Of a stretch of DNA of 64,000 nt, positions 1 through 8,934 are shown piece by piece. A model generated the notes under the pieces. That model saw only the letters and a program-made list of their open reading frames with translations. It was not told where the DNA came from and searched no databases. Positions within the stretch are counted from its first letter, which is position 1; each line of letters starts with the position of its first letter. A program made the translations under genes and the position numbers. The stretch is from Paenibacillus athensensis. GTDB lineage: Bacteria > Bacillota > Bacilli > Paenibacillales > NBRC-103111. Location: the NCBI RefSeq assembly GCF_004514475.2, contig NZ_MYFO02000003.1, forward strand, positions 310,001-374,000, given 5' to 3'.

Positions 1-123
1 CCGGGCCGCACGCCAAGCTTTGAGGATGTGTTAACAGATTCAATCGGCATTGTGCTCGCTGGCATCTTGTGGGGGCTGCTGCTTAGGAATAAAAGGCGAC
101 ACGCTGGGGGGGATCTACCGTGA
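1..123 (+). CDS. VanZ-like family protein, 3' end only
   Basis: Frame 1 is open from the first base of the window to a TGA at 121-123, giving the last 40 residues of a protein whose start lies outside. The tail reads GRTPSFEDVLTDSIG, then a hydrophobic helix (IVLAGILWGLLL) and a basic end (RNKRR). A 'GR..S..DVL.D..G' stretch followed by a last membrane helix is typical of VanZ-like membrane proteins, which are common at the edge of Firmicute exopolysaccharide loci. Its TGA overlaps the GTG start of the next gene (GTGA), so the two are probably co-transcribed and translationally coupled. The family call rests on this short tail only. Confidence 0.6.
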   Translation, partial: PGRTPSFEDVLTDSIGIVLAGILWGLLLRNKRRHAGGDLP

Positions 124-1934
124 ATTATGCCAGACGATTGCTACTGCTTATAACGATGGACATTGCGCTGATCTGGTCGAGCCTGTCTTCCGCTTACATT
201 TTTCGTTTTCAGGGCGAGGTTCCCCGAATGTATTGGGACCAATTGCTCGACTACGCGCTAATCTGCTCGGTGCTCGTGCCTGTATGCATGTATATTATTA
301 AAGCTTATCGGCACGTGTGGGAGTATGCCAGCATCCGCGAGCTGCTGACGATTGTGCAGGTCATTTTTATTACGCAAGCAGCGGCTTACCCGCTGACCTA
401 TTTGCTCAGCGGCTCCGTGGTGCCGATTTCCGTCTACGTGCTGTCGCTGGAGACGATGATCATCTTGATTGGCGGCATTCGGTTTGCCAGTCGGCTTATC
501 CGTTGGCGGCTGGACCTGCGCCGGGGCAAGCCTTATCGGGCGCTTATTGTTGGCGCGGGCAGCTGCGGCCGGCTGATCGCTACCGAATTACAGCGCAATC
601 AGGCCTCGCAAATGAATCCGATCGGGTTCATCGACGACGATGTTAATAAAAAGGGACTGATCGTAGCCGGCTTGCCGGTTTTTGGCGGCCGTCAGGTGCT
701 GCAGGAGACTGTGCAGGCGATGGGCGTGCACGAAATTATTATTGCGATGCCGTCGGTTAGCCGCCAGCAGCTTTCGGCGATCATCGAGATGGGCAAGACG
801 ACCGGGGCCAGGCTGAAAATGATTCCGCATTACAACGATCTGATCCACGGCAAAGTATCGATCAACGAAATCCGCGAAGTCGACGTGGGCGATTTGCTCG
901 GGCGCGAGCAGGTCAAGGTCGATCTCGTAGAGATTTCGGAATACTTGCGTGGCAAAACCGTGCTGGTCACCGGAGCCGGCGGCACGATTGGCTCGGAGCT
1001 GTGCAAGCAGATTGCGGCATTTGAGCCGCGAAAGCTGATTTTGCTCGGGCATGGCGAAAACAGCATCTTTTTAATCGAGCAGGAGCTGCGCAGGTTGTAT
1101 AACGGTCTGAATTTCGTCTCGATTATCGCCGATGTGCAGGACCGCGAGCGGATGTTCAGCGTATTTGAACAGCATGTGCCGCAGGTCGTGTTCCACGCCG
1201 CTGCCCACAAGCATGTGCCGATTATGGAGAACAATGCGTCGGAAGCGATTAAAAATAACGTGCTGGGCACGAAAAATACCGCCGATGCCTCCAGCCGCTA
1301 TAAAGCCGAGCGGTTCATCCTGATTTCGACCGATAAAGCAGTCAATCCGACCAGCATTATGGGCGTCACCAAGCGCATCGCCGAAATGTACGTGCAAAGC
1401 CTGCGCTCGGAATGCAAATTCGGCGCGGTTCGCTTCGGCAACGTGCTCGGCAGCCGGGGCAGCGTCATCCCGACCTTCAAGCAGCAGATCAAGCACGGCG
1501 GTCCCGTGATGGTGACCCATCCGGAAATGATCCGCTACTTCATGACGGTGTCCGAGGCGGTGCAACTGGTCATTCAGGCAGGAGCTTGGGTGGAGGGCGG
1601 CGAAGTATTCGTACTGGACATGGGCAAGCCGGTGAAAATACTCCAGCTGGCTGAGGACCTGATCCGCTTGTCCGGCTTCGAACCGCACAACGATATCAAA
1701 ATTGAGTTTACCGGCATTCGGCCCGGGGAAAAGCTTTACGAGGAGCTGCTGACGAGCGAAGAGGGGCTGACCTCGACGTGTCATAACCGGATTTTTATCG
1801 GCCAGCCGGCATCGATCAACCCGATGGAGCTGGATTTCAACATCAAGCGGCTGGAAAAAAACGTTGGAACGAGCACCGCAGAGCTCAAGGAGCTGCTGAA
1901 ATCAATCGTTCCGACCTATCACAATGTTTCGTAA
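120..1934 (+). CDS. Membrane-bound UDP-sugar 4,6-dehydratase (PglF/CapD/FlaA1-like)
   Basis: 604 residues, the usual length of membrane-bound nucleotide-sugar dehydratases. Residues 1-120 hold about four membrane helices. Residues 135-260 are a CoA-binding-like Rossmann domain (RALIVGAGSCG). From about 280 comes the extended SDR domain, with the nucleotide-binding motif VTGAGGTIGS and the catalytic stretch ISTDKAVNPTSIMGVTKR near residues 402-420, where Met stands in the usual Tyr position, as known for PglF-type enzymes. These convert UDP-GlcNAc to the 4-keto-6-deoxy sugar, the first step to bacillosamine-like sugars. The GTG start has a G-rich ribosome site (GGGGGG) about 7 bases upstream. 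The aminotransferase that would act next lies at 11182-12417. Confidence 0.93.
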   Translation: MNYARRLLLLITMDIALIWSSLSSAYIFRFQGEVPRMYWDQLLDYALICSVLVPVCMYIIKAYRHVWEYASIRELLTIVQVIFITQAAAYPLTYLLSGSVVPISVYVLSLETMIILIGGIRFASRLIRWRLDLRRGKPYRALIVGAGSCGRLIATELQRNQASQMNPIGFIDDDVNKKGLIVAGLPVFGGRQVLQETVQAMGVHEIIIAMPSVSRQQLSAIIEMGKTTGARLKMIPHYNDLIHGKVSINEIREVDVGDLLGREQVKVDLVEISEYLRGKTVLVTGAGGTIGSELCKQIAAFEPRKLILLGHGENSIFLIEQELRRLYNGLNFVSIIADVQDRERMFSVFEQHVPQVVFHAAAHKHVPIMENNASEAIKNNVLGTKNTADASSRYKAERFILISTDKAVNPTSIMGVTKRIAEMYVQSLRSECKFGAVRFGNVLGSRGSVIPTFKQQIKHGGPVMVTHPEMIRYFMTVSEAVQLVIQAGAWVEGGEVFVLDMGKPVKILQLAEDLIRLSGFEPHNDIKIEFTGIRPGEKLYEELLTSEEGLTSTCHNRIFIGQPASINPMELDFNIKRLEKNVGTSTAELKELLKSIVPTYHNVS

Positions 1935-3453
1935 AAAGGAACGTGCCGCTTTGGGACAGCGCAAACCCGTTTTTCTGAAAAATGTCGGATATAATTTTAT
2001 GGGTTACGGCATTCCCGTTCTGGCGGCTGTGGCCATCATTCCGTATTTGATCGGTCGGCTGGGCGAGGAGCGCTTTGGCATCGTCAGCATGCTGTGGGCC
2101 GTCGTCTCCTATTTCGGCTTGTTCGATTTCGGTCTCGGACGAGTCGTTACGATGCTGATTGCCAAAAGGCAGCAGGATCAGGACGGCGAAGAACTCAGCG
2201 AATCGGTCTCGACCGCCTTTGGCATGATCGTGCTGCTGTCGCTGGTCGGGGGCGCTCTGCTGGCGCTGCTGGCTCCGTGGCTGGCCTTCCGGCTGCTGCA
2301 TGCCAGCGAAGCGCTGCGCCCGGAGATCAACGCCCTGTTCCTGCTGATGGCGGCAGCAGTGCCGCTGATTATCGCTTCCACCGGCTTTCGCGCCGTGCTG
2401 GAGGGCTTTCAGCGCTTCGACCTGGTCAACGCGATCCGCGTGCCGTTCGGCATCCTCGTGTTCCTGGGCCCGGCGTTGACCGCGCCATTCACCAGCAGCC
2501 TGCCCTACATCGGGCTGACGATGCTTGGCGGTTATCTGCTGACGTTTGCGCTGTACGCGTATCTCAGCCGGCGTCATCTGCGCCTGTCGTGGCGCAGCTT
2601 CCGCTTGCGCAGCGTGCCGCGCCTGCTCCGGCTGGGCGGCTGGCTCACGGTATCCAACGTGATCAGCCCGATCATGTCCTACATGGATCGGCTGTTCATC
2701 GGCATGCTGGCTTCCGTGAGCGTGGTTGCCTACTACGTGACGCCGTTTGAAGTGACGAGCAAGCTGCTGATGGTATCCGGCGCTGTGGCGTCGGCGCTGT
2801 TTCCGGCGTTTGCTGCTGCAGCCGCAGCAGGGACGAGCGGGCAAGCCGCCAGGCTGCAGCGCGCAGGCGCAGCGCTGATCTACGGGCTCGTCTTTCCGCT
2901 CGCGCTGGCGCTCGTCACCTTTGCGCCAGAGGGGCTGCGGCTGTGGATCAACGCCGATTTCGCCGCCCACGGGCAAACGCCGATGCAGCTGCTCGCTGCG
3001 GGCGTGCTCGTGAACGCGCTGGCGATTGTGCCGTTCACGTATATTCAGGCCGCCGGGCGGCCTGACGTTACGGCCAAGCTGCACCTGCTGGAGCTGGCGC
3101 TTTACGCCGCCGTGATGGTGCTGCTGATCCGCGAGTACGGCATCGTAGGCGCAGCGCTCGCTTGGCTTTTGCGCGTATGCGCCGACTATGCGCTGTTGCT
3201 GCGGATGCAGAAGCGGCTGGCCGCTTCTGCTCCGGCCGAGACAACGCCGGAGGAACGCGGCGTTCCGCGCTGGCTGTGGGCGTACAGCGCCCTGTGTCTG
3301 GCGCTGCCGTTCTGGCCGCTGCCGCTCGGCTGGCGCATCGCTCTGTTTGCGGCGCAGCTGGCCGTTCACGGCCTCATAGTCCTCAGACACCCGGCGATGA
3401 AGCGCTCGCTGGCCGGGCTGCTGGCTTCGGTAAGGGGGAATGGAACATTGTAG
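1924..3453 (+). CDS. Polysaccharide flippase (Wzx/MATE-like, MOP superfamily)
   Basis: 509 residues with about 12-14 hydrophobic helices. The N-terminus (FLKNVGYNFMGYGIPVLAAV...IPYLIGRLGEERFGI) matches the start of polysaccharide transporters of the MOP superfamily, which move lipid-linked repeat units across the membrane. The ATG lies 11 bp inside the preceding gene and lacks a clear ribosome site, so translation is probably coupled. Family and position, between the dehydratase and a polymerase-like gene, fit Wzx of a Wzx/Wzy pathway. Substrate not predictable. Confidence 0.88.
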   Translation: MFRKKERAALGQRKPVFLKNVGYNFMGYGIPVLAAVAIIPYLIGRLGEERFGIVSMLWAVVSYFGLFDFGLGRVVTMLIAKRQQDQDGEELSESVSTAFGMIVLLSLVGGALLALLAPWLAFRLLHASEALRPEINALFLLMAAAVPLIIASTGFRAVLEGFQRFDLVNAIRVPFGILVFLGPALTAPFTSSLPYIGLTMLGGYLLTFALYAYLSRRHLRLSWRSFRLRSVPRLLRLGGWLTVSNVISPIMSYMDRLFIGMLASVSVVAYYVTPFEVTSKLLMVSGAVASALFPAFAAAAAAGTSGQAARLQRAGAALIYGLVFPLALALVTFAPEGLRLWINADFAAHGQTPMQLLAAGVLVNALAIVPFTYIQAAGRPDVTAKLHLLELALYAAVMVLLIREYGIVGAALAWLLRVCADYALLLRMQKRLAASAPAETTPEERGVPRWLWAYSALCLALPFWPLPLGWRIALFAAQLAVHGLIVLRHPAMKRSLAGLLASVRGNGTL

Positions 3454-3464
3454 GTCTTGCCGCT

Positions 3465-4694
3465 TTGCTGATCATTTTCGGCTTTATCGTATTCAATTAT
3501 TTTCGCTTTCAAGATCCGTTGTATCCCCCGGTGCTGCAAGCCGGCGTCTGGTTTTTCGTCCTGCTGCTGTTTGAAATCAACAAATCGACGTTTATTCCCG
3601 TCAGCTATTCGCTGTACGGGGTTATCATTGCCGGCGTATATACGTTCAGTCTTGGCAGCTTTGTCGGCACGCTGGGCTTTGCCAGGGACAAAGGCCGCCA
3701 GCCGCTCGTGCTGCCCAAGGTGCGGGCGAACGTGGCGTCGTGGATCATCTTTTGGCTGCCGGTTGTCGGCTTTCCGCTGTTCGTGCTGCGGGCGCTGGCA
3801 ATTGGCGGCAGCGGGCCGACCGGCGTGTTTTTCATCGATCTGCGGCTCGCGCTGTCGCGGGAAAACGACCCCGCGTCCTTCGGCGTTTTTGCCTATTTGG
3901 TAACGATCAGCTTTATTTCTTTGGCCATCGAGGTGTACAAGCATATATCCGGCCGCAACCGGCTGCGGCTTGCTTTCGCCGCCCTGCTGGCAACCGCCTA
4001 TGCGCTGCTGGCGACCGGGCGCACGTACATCATGCTGCCGGCCGTCATGATCGTCGGGCTGCTGCTGATTACCCGCAAGCTGAGCCCGCTCAAGGGCCTG
4101 CTCTATTTTGTCATATTCGGCCTGATTTCTTTTGCTGTTATGGGATTGATATTTAACAAGGGTGTGGATCTGGAGTCTTCCTATACCGAGAATGTGACCA
4201 GCATTACCGACAGTCTCAAGATATACATGCTCGGCTCGCTGCCCGCCTTTGATCAATATATGCAAAGCGACGTGACCTTCGGGTACGGCGGTTACATGTT
4301 TCGCTTTTTCTTCGCGCTGCTCGATGCGGTCGGCATTCATGCCGACGTGCCTGCGCTGATCCAGAGCTATCAGCAGGTGCCGATGCTCACCAATGTGTAT
4401 ACGATTTATCAGACGTATTACGCCGATTTTTCGCTGGTCGGGGTTGTGCTGATTCAATTTTTGCTCGGCTGCTGGCACAGTCTGCTTTATGTGAATGCGG
4501 CCAAGGGCAAGCTGCTGTACATGCTGCTGTATGCGTTTTTTCTGTATCCGCTGTTCATGCAATTTTTTCAGGATCAATACTTTAATCTGCTGTCGACGTG
4601 GCTGCAAATTATTTTGCTGCTTGTGCCGTATTGTCTTTTGCAGACGCGAAGCCGCGCGCCGCACCTGCTTGCTGAAGGGAGCTTGAAGCAATGA
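3465..4694 (+). CDS. Oligosaccharide repeat-unit polymerase-like membrane protein (Wzy-like)
   Basis: About 409 residues, strongly hydrophobic, 10-12 helices with a larger outside loop around the SSYTENVTSITDSLKIY stretch, typical of O-antigen/EPS polymerases, which have little sequence conservation. In the Wzx/Wzy pathway this protein joins repeat units outside the membrane. The start is uncertain: a good Shine-Dalgarno (AAGGGGG, 3432-3438) is followed in frame by ATT at 3447 with 8-base spacing, while the first conventional in-frame start is TTG at 3465, too far away and cutting into the first helix (VGLAALLIIFGFIVF). The earlier in-frame ATG at 3162 would overlap wzx by about 290 bp and is unlikely. 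The stop overlaps the next ATG (ATGA). Confidence 0.78.
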   Translation: MLIIFGFIVFNYFRFQDPLYPPVLQAGVWFFVLLLFEINKSTFIPVSYSLYGVIIAGVYTFSLGSFVGTLGFARDKGRQPLVLPKVRANVASWIIFWLPVVGFPLFVLRALAIGGSGPTGVFFIDLRLALSRENDPASFGVFAYLVTISFISLAIEVYKHISGRNRLRLAFAALLATAYALLATGRTYIMLPAVMIVGLLLITRKLSPLKGLLYFVIFGLISFAVMGLIFNKGVDLESSYTENVTSITDSLKIYMLGSLPAFDQYMQSDVTFGYGGYMFRFFFALLDAVGIHADVPALIQSYQQVPMLTNVYTIYQTYYADFSLVGVVLIQFLLGCWHSLLYVNAAKGKLLYMLLYAFFLYPLFMQFFQDQYFNLLSTWLQIILLLVPYCLLQTRSRAPHLLAEGSLKQ

Positions 4695-5656
4695 AGCCTA
4701 CGCTGGATATCGTCATTGTTAACTGGAATGCCGGCGAGCAGCTGCGCCAATGTCTGGCGTCGATGAGCCGGGTGCGCTGCCGCGATTTTACGCTCAACCG
4801 GGTTATTGTTGTCGACAACGGTTCGACCGACGGTTCCGCTGAGGGATTGGAGGCGAGCGGCGTGCCGCTGCTGTTGCTGCTGCAAGGGCGCAATGCCGGG
4901 TTCTCCCGGGCCTGCAATGCGGGAGCGGCAGCAAGCGACGCCGACTATTTGCTGTTTTTGAATCCGGATACGATGCTGTACGAGGACAGTTTGGAGGAAG
5001 CGGTAGCGTTCATGGAGCGTCCGGCCAACGCCAAGGTCGGCATTGCCGGGATTGCGCTGGAGGATGAGAGCGGCCACGTGTCGGTCACCTGCGGACGGTT
5101 TCCGCAGCTGCGGCATTTTCTGTACCAGTCGACGGGATTGAACCGGCTGCTGCCGGGCTTGTTCCGCCATTATCTGATGAACGAATGGGACCATCGCGCC
5201 GATCGCGAGGTCGGGTTCGTGATCGGGGCGTTTTTCCTGATCCGGCGTGAGCTGTTTGTGCAGCACGGCGGCTTTGACGAGCGGTTTTTTGTCTATTTCG
5301 AAGAGATTGATCTGGCGTATCGCATATACCAATCGGGGTATTCGTGCCGCTATTTGGCAGGCTCCAAGGCGTACCATAAGGGCGGTGGCGTGTCGGAAAA
5401 TGTGAAGGCGGCGCGGCTGTTTTATTTCCTGCGCTGCCGGCTGCAATATGCCTACAAGCATTTCGGACCCGTTGCGGCGCTGCTGCACCGCTGGTCGACG
5501 ATGGGGCTGGAGCCGGCGGCACGCCAGCTGCTCGGCTGGCTGAAGCGCGAGCCCGCTGAGCGGCAGGAGACGCGCGAGGGCTATCGGCTGCTGCGCGAAT
5601 GGCTGCGCGCCGAGCGTCCGCAAGCGGCACAGCCCCGGCAGGAAGCGGTGAAATAA
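4691..5656 (+). CDS. Glycosyltransferase family 2 (rhamnosyltransferase-like)
   Basis: 321 residues with a GT-A fold: DIVIVNWNAGEQLRQCL at the N-terminus, DNGSTDGS, the FLNPDT segment in place of a DxD motif, and FFVYFEEIDLAYR toward the end of the catalytic domain. It should transfer a sugar from a nucleotide donor to a lipid-linked acceptor on the cytoplasmic side. Such 'NPDT' GT2 enzymes are often rhamnosyltransferases, but the donor cannot be set from sequence. The start overlaps the stop of the polymerase gene by 4 bp. The C-terminal 60 residues are Arg/Glu-rich and probably peripheral. Confidence 0.88.
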   Translation: MKPTLDIVIVNWNAGEQLRQCLASMSRVRCRDFTLNRVIVVDNGSTDGSAEGLEASGVPLLLLLQGRNAGFSRACNAGAAASDADYLLFLNPDTMLYEDSLEEAVAFMERPANAKVGIAGIALEDESGHVSVTCGRFPQLRHFLYQSTGLNRLLPGLFRHYLMNEWDHRADREVGFVIGAFFLIRRELFVQHGGFDERFFVYFEEIDLAYRIYQSGYSCRYLAGSKAYHKGGGVSENVKAARLFYFLRCRLQYAYKHFGPVAALLHRWSTMGLEPAARQLLGWLKREPAERQETREGYRLLREWLRAERPQAAQPRQEAVK

Positions 5657-5657
5657 G

Positions 5658-6311
5658 ATGAAGCTCGCTGTATTTGATGTATGCGGAACGCTGTATCGCG
5701 CCAATACGATGTTCGCGTTCGTCGACGCGTACTGCCGCGGCCGGCGCGGCTATGCGGCTTTCCGCAAGCTGCGCGGCTCGCGCCCGGCCCGGCTGGCCAA
5801 TGCGGTGCTGCATCGCTTGACCGGGCGCGATCTATTCCGCGCCTGGACGCTGCGCTGGCTGGCCGGCGCGCCGGCCGATGAGCTGGCCGCGTGCGGCGAG
5901 CGCCTGGTGCGCGAGACGCTGGCCGGGCTCGCACATCAGCCGGTGACGGCGCTGCTGCGCCGACTCAGCGAGGACGGCTATACGATCGCGCTGGCGTCCG
6001 GCTCGCTCGACCTGATCGTCCGGCCCGCGGCTCAGGCGCTTGGCGCGTCCCACTGGGCGGCGGCAATGCTTGGCTATACGGTCGGCGGCGCAGCGACAGG
6101 TCGCTTGCAGCAGGATTTGCTGCTGTCCAAGCGCGAATGGGTAATAGCCGGCTTTCGCGATCTGGAACGGCTTGTCGTCGTTACCGACAACAAGACCGAC
6201 CGGCCGCTGGTCGAGCTGGCCGATGAGGCCTATGCCGTCACCGCTTCGGAGCGGGATCGGCGATTTTGGACGGCAATCGGTCATCCGATGCTGACGCTGC
6301 TGGAGGTCTAA
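5658..6311 (+). CDS. HAD-superfamily hydrolase with altered motif I
   Basis: 217 residues of HAD-IB type. Motif I reads VFDVCGTLY: the nucleophile Asp7 is present but the second Asp of DxDGT, the general acid/base in phosphatases, is Cys9. Motif II is ALASGSLD; motif III/IV is near KREWVIAGFRDL and VVTDNKTDRPLVE, so the Mg-binding Asp appears kept. DxC(G/N)T HAD proteins occur in surface-polysaccharide clusters, so this may be a functional subfamily and not a dead enzyme. It sits 1 base after the GT2 gene and 3 bases before a membrane-protein gene, suggesting a working pair. Substrate unknown. Confidence 0.8.
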   Translation: MKLAVFDVCGTLYRANTMFAFVDAYCRGRRGYAAFRKLRGSRPARLANAVLHRLTGRDLFRAWTLRWLAGAPADELAACGERLVRETLAGLAHQPVTALLRRLSEDGYTIALASGSLDLIVRPAAQALGASHWAAAMLGYTVGGAATGRLQQDLLLSKREWVIAGFRDLERLVVVTDNKTDRPLVELADEAYAVTASERDRRFWTAIGHPMLTLLEV

Positions 6312-6314
6312 CGG

Positions 6315-7139
6315 ATGAATATGTATATTCCGCTGCTGTACACCATCAAAAGCCGGCTGCCGTCCCGTCTGGAGCAGCTGTCGTGGGCGCTGAACTTCAT
6401 CGCCCCGACGTTTGCGATGGGGATGTATTTTTCCAGCTTGATGTTGTGGCAGTATGCGCTGGTTTATGTGCTGGCGTTGTTCGGATTTTTTTCCATCTAC
6501 GAGCTGGGTTATATGGCCAACGACACCTTTGTCGTCAAGCGTGAGACGTCGCCGACGCTGCGGCTGGGCGATTGCGACGCGTATGAGGTAGAAAGCCGCT
6601 TCGGCGCCATCGTGATCGTGCGCGTCATACTGGCGGCCGCAGCGGCGATTGCGCTCGGGCTGCTGCAGCGCGAGGCTGGCTGGCCGGTGCATTGGCTGCC
6701 GTGGGCGCTGCTGCTGCCGCTGGTTGCAGCGGCTTATTACGGCCATAACGCTGTGCGCAGCCGCTTGAATATCGTGACGTATTTTCTGCTGTCCAGCATG
6801 AAATACGCGATGATTTTGCCCTTGGTCGGGGAGATGGACCCAGTATCGCCGGCGTGGCTGCTGGCGGTGACGTTGTTCCCGCTCTGGCGCTCGATTGAGT
6901 TTGCGGCCAAGACGCGTTTTGGCCTGACCGTGCTGGGCCGGCTGTATCGCAGCCCCGATACGTGGCGAATGGCCTATTACGCGCTGATGACGCTGCTCGC
7001 TGCGCTGGCGGCTTTCATCGAGGGCGGATTGGGCGTCCGTGCGGTCGCGACGGCGCTGTTCGGCTACTTTTTGTTATACCGCGTAAGCATTTATGTGCTG
7101 CTGACGCAAGCGCCGCGATTGCGCAAGAAATATCGATAG
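6315..7139 (+). CDS. Polytopic membrane protein paired with the HAD gene
   Basis: 274 residues with about 7-8 membrane helices. A short polar stretch after the second helix reads YELGYMANDTFVVKRETSPTLRL; acidic/Asn residues in a cytoplasmic loop followed by conserved basic ones recall UbiA-type prenyltransferases, but the canonical Asp-rich motifs are not evident. HAD plus UbiA-like pairs are known in polyprenyl-phosphate sugar pathways, so a role in making or modifying a lipid-linked sugar is possible. That is inference from context. The start has an excellent ribosome site (GGAGGT, 7 bases upstream) lying in the end of the HAD gene. Confidence 0.7.
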   Translation: MNMYIPLLYTIKSRLPSRLEQLSWALNFIAPTFAMGMYFSSLMLWQYALVYVLALFGFFSIYELGYMANDTFVVKRETSPTLRLGDCDAYEVESRFGAIVIVRVILAAAAAIALGLLQREAGWPVHWLPWALLLPLVAAAYYGHNAVRSRLNIVTYFLLSSMKYAMILPLVGEMDPVSPAWLLAVTLFPLWRSIEFAAKTRFGLTVLGRLYRSPDTWRMAYYALMTLLAALAAFIEGGLGVRAVATALFGYFLLYRVSIYVLLTQAPRLRKKYR

Positions 7140-7155
7140 GCAGGCGGGATGAAGC

Positions 7156-8316
7156 TTGGGCAAGCTGACAATTTTACAGGTATGCGCCGTCGACCTGACG
7201 GTTCGCTCCTTTCTCGTGCCGTGGGTGCATGCGCTGCAGGCGGCCGGAGCTGATGTGGCGTGCGCTTGCAAGGACACCGGCGCGTTTGCGGACCTGCGCA
7301 GCCGCGGGCTGACGATGCTCGACATCGAGGTCGTGCGGCGGATCGAGCCGTTGTCCAACCTGCGCTCGTTGTGGCGGCTGTACAAGCTGATGAAGCGCAA
7401 CCGCTATGACATCGTGCAGGTGCATACGCCGATTGCGGCGATGCTGGGCCGGCTGGCGGCGCGGCTTGCAGGCTGTAAGCGTATCGTGTATACGGTGCAT
7501 GGATTTTATTTTCACGAGCATATGACGCCGTGGAAATACAAGCTGATTTTTGGTCTGGAAAAATGGTTCGCCCGCCGCTGCACCGATTACATGCTGTTCG
7601 TCAGCCGCGAGGATTACGAGCTGAGCGTGCGGCACGGCTTTAAGCCGGTTGAACGGCTGTTTCACGCCGGCAACGGCGTGGATACGGACACCGCGTTCCA
7701 CCCGGCGCGGATTGCCGGCGAAGCGACGGCGACGTTGCGTCGCGAGCTGGGCTTTGGCCCAGACGACGTCGTGTTCGTGTTCGTCGGGCGGCTTGTGCGC
7801 GAAAAGGGCATTATGGAGCTGGTTGAAAGCTTTCGCCGTGTGCAGGCTGAGCGGCCGCAGGCCAAGCTGCTGATTGTCGGCGAGCTGCTGGACAGCGACC
7901 GCGACCGCGAGGGCGGGCAGTGGCTGAGCGCGCAATTGCAGCTGCCGGGCATCGTCAAAACCGGCTTTCGCGCAGACATTCCTGAGCTGCTGGCAGCCGG
8001 CGACGTGTTCGTGCTCCCGTCGTATCGGGAGGGCTTGCCGGTATCGGTCATGGAGGCGATGGCGATGGGCAAGCCGGTGATTGCGACGAATATTCGCGGC
8101 TGCCGCGAGGAGGTTGTCCACGGCGACAACGGCTTGCTCGTCGAGCCGCGCGATGCGGCGGGACTGGGCGAAGCCATGCTGGAGCTGACGGATGACGCGG
8201 ACAAGCGCCATTGGATGGGGCTGAGCGGTCGGGAACGCGCGGAGCGGCTGTTCAACCAGCGGCTGACGCTGGAAAAGCAGCTGCGGTATGTTCAAACATT
8301 CATGAAGGATGCGTGA
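7156..8316 (+). CDS. Glycosyltransferase family 4 (PglA-like)
   Basis: 386 residues, GT-B fold. Seen: N-terminal acceptor domain (KLTILQVCAVDLTVRSF), GNGVDTDTAFHP, the donor-binding FVFVGRLVREKGIMEL, and the EGLPVSVMEAMAMGKPVIAT stretch containing the E-x7-E motif of retaining GT4 enzymes. The order of GT4 followed by a PglC-like transferase, with PglF- and PglE-like genes in the same operon, suggests it adds the second sugar to an undecaprenyl-diphosphate-linked diamino or amino sugar. The start is TTG at 7156, supported by GGCGGG about 8 bases upstream and by the position of the first strand; an ATG at 7149 is in another frame. Confidence 0.88.
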   Translation: MGKLTILQVCAVDLTVRSFLVPWVHALQAAGADVACACKDTGAFADLRSRGLTMLDIEVVRRIEPLSNLRSLWRLYKLMKRNRYDIVQVHTPIAAMLGRLAARLAGCKRIVYTVHGFYFHEHMTPWKYKLIFGLEKWFARRCTDYMLFVSREDYELSVRHGFKPVERLFHAGNGVDTDTAFHPARIAGEATATLRRELGFGPDDVVFVFVGRLVREKGIMELVESFRRVQAERPQAKLLIVGELLDSDRDREGGQWLSAQLQLPGIVKTGFRADIPELLAAGDVFVLPSYREGLPVSVMEAMAMGKPVIATNIRGCREEVVHGDNGLLVEPRDAAGLGEAMLELTDDADKRHWMGLSGRERAERLFNQRLTLEKQLRYVQTFMKDA

Positions 8317-8322
8317 AGCGAC

Positions 8323-8934
8323 ATGAAGCGAATGGTCGATGTGTGTGCGGCGTGCGTGCTGCTGTTGCTGCTGCTGCCTGTCGGGCTGATCGTGGCTGCG
8401 CTGGTTCGCTGGCGGCTTGGCTCGCCGGTGCTGTTCCGGCAGCAGAGGGCCGGCTATAGGGGCCGCCCGTTCCGGTTGTATAAATTCCGGACGATGACCG
8501 ACGCCCGCGCTGCCGACGGGGCGCTGCTGCCCGATGAGGAGCGGCTGACTGCTCTGGGCAAGCTGATGCGCAAATACAGCCTCGACGAGCTGCCGCAGCT
8601 GCTGAATATCGTGGCTGGCGAGATGAGCTTTATCGGCCCGCGGCCGCTGCTGATGGCTTATCTGGAACGCTATACGCCCGAGCAAATGCGAAGGCATGAG
8701 GTTCGGCCGGGGATTACCGGCTGGGCGCAAATCAACGGGCGCAATGCGATATCATGGGAGGAAAAATTCCGGCTCGACGTCTGGTATGTCGATCACCGCA
8801 GCTGGGCGCTTGATGCGAAAATCGTCTGGCTGACGGTGCTGCGGGTCATCCGCCCGAGCGGCATTTCCCAGCAGGGACACGCCACGATGCCGGAATTCCG
8901 GGGAGGTTCGGAGCATACGCATGGACAGCTTTAA
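8323..8934 (+). CDS. Undecaprenyl-phosphate sugar-1-phosphate transferase (PglC/EpsL-like)
   Basis: 203 residues, the size of a minimal monotopic phosphoglycosyl transferase. One N-terminal reentrant membrane helix (CAACVLLLLLLPVGLIVAA) is followed by the catalytic core: FRLYKFRTMT, the SLDELPQLLNIV segment containing the Asp-Glu catalytic dyad, MSFIGPRPLL, and VRPGITGWAQINGRN. It starts repeat-unit assembly by moving sugar-1-phosphate to undecaprenyl phosphate at the inner membrane face. Small PglC-type enzymes often use UDP-diNAc-bacillosamine-like donors, in line with the dehydratase and aminotransferase here. Its last 14 bp overlap the next gene. Confidence 0.93.
   Translation: MKRMVDVCAACVLLLLLLPVGLIVAALVRWRLGSPVLFRQQRAGYRGRPFRLYKFRTMTDARAADGALLPDEERLTALGKLMRKYSLDELPQLLNIVAGEMSFIGPRPLLMAYLERYTPEQMRRHEVRPGITGWAQINGRNAISWEEKFRLDVWYVDHRSWALDAKIVWLTVLRVIRPSGISQQGHATMPEFRGGSEHTHGQL

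Noticed and set aside
1885..3390. Long minus-strand open frame opposite the flippase gene
   Set aside because: Gln/Arg/His-rich composition typical of antisense frames in GC-rich DNA, no ribosome site, no family resemblance.
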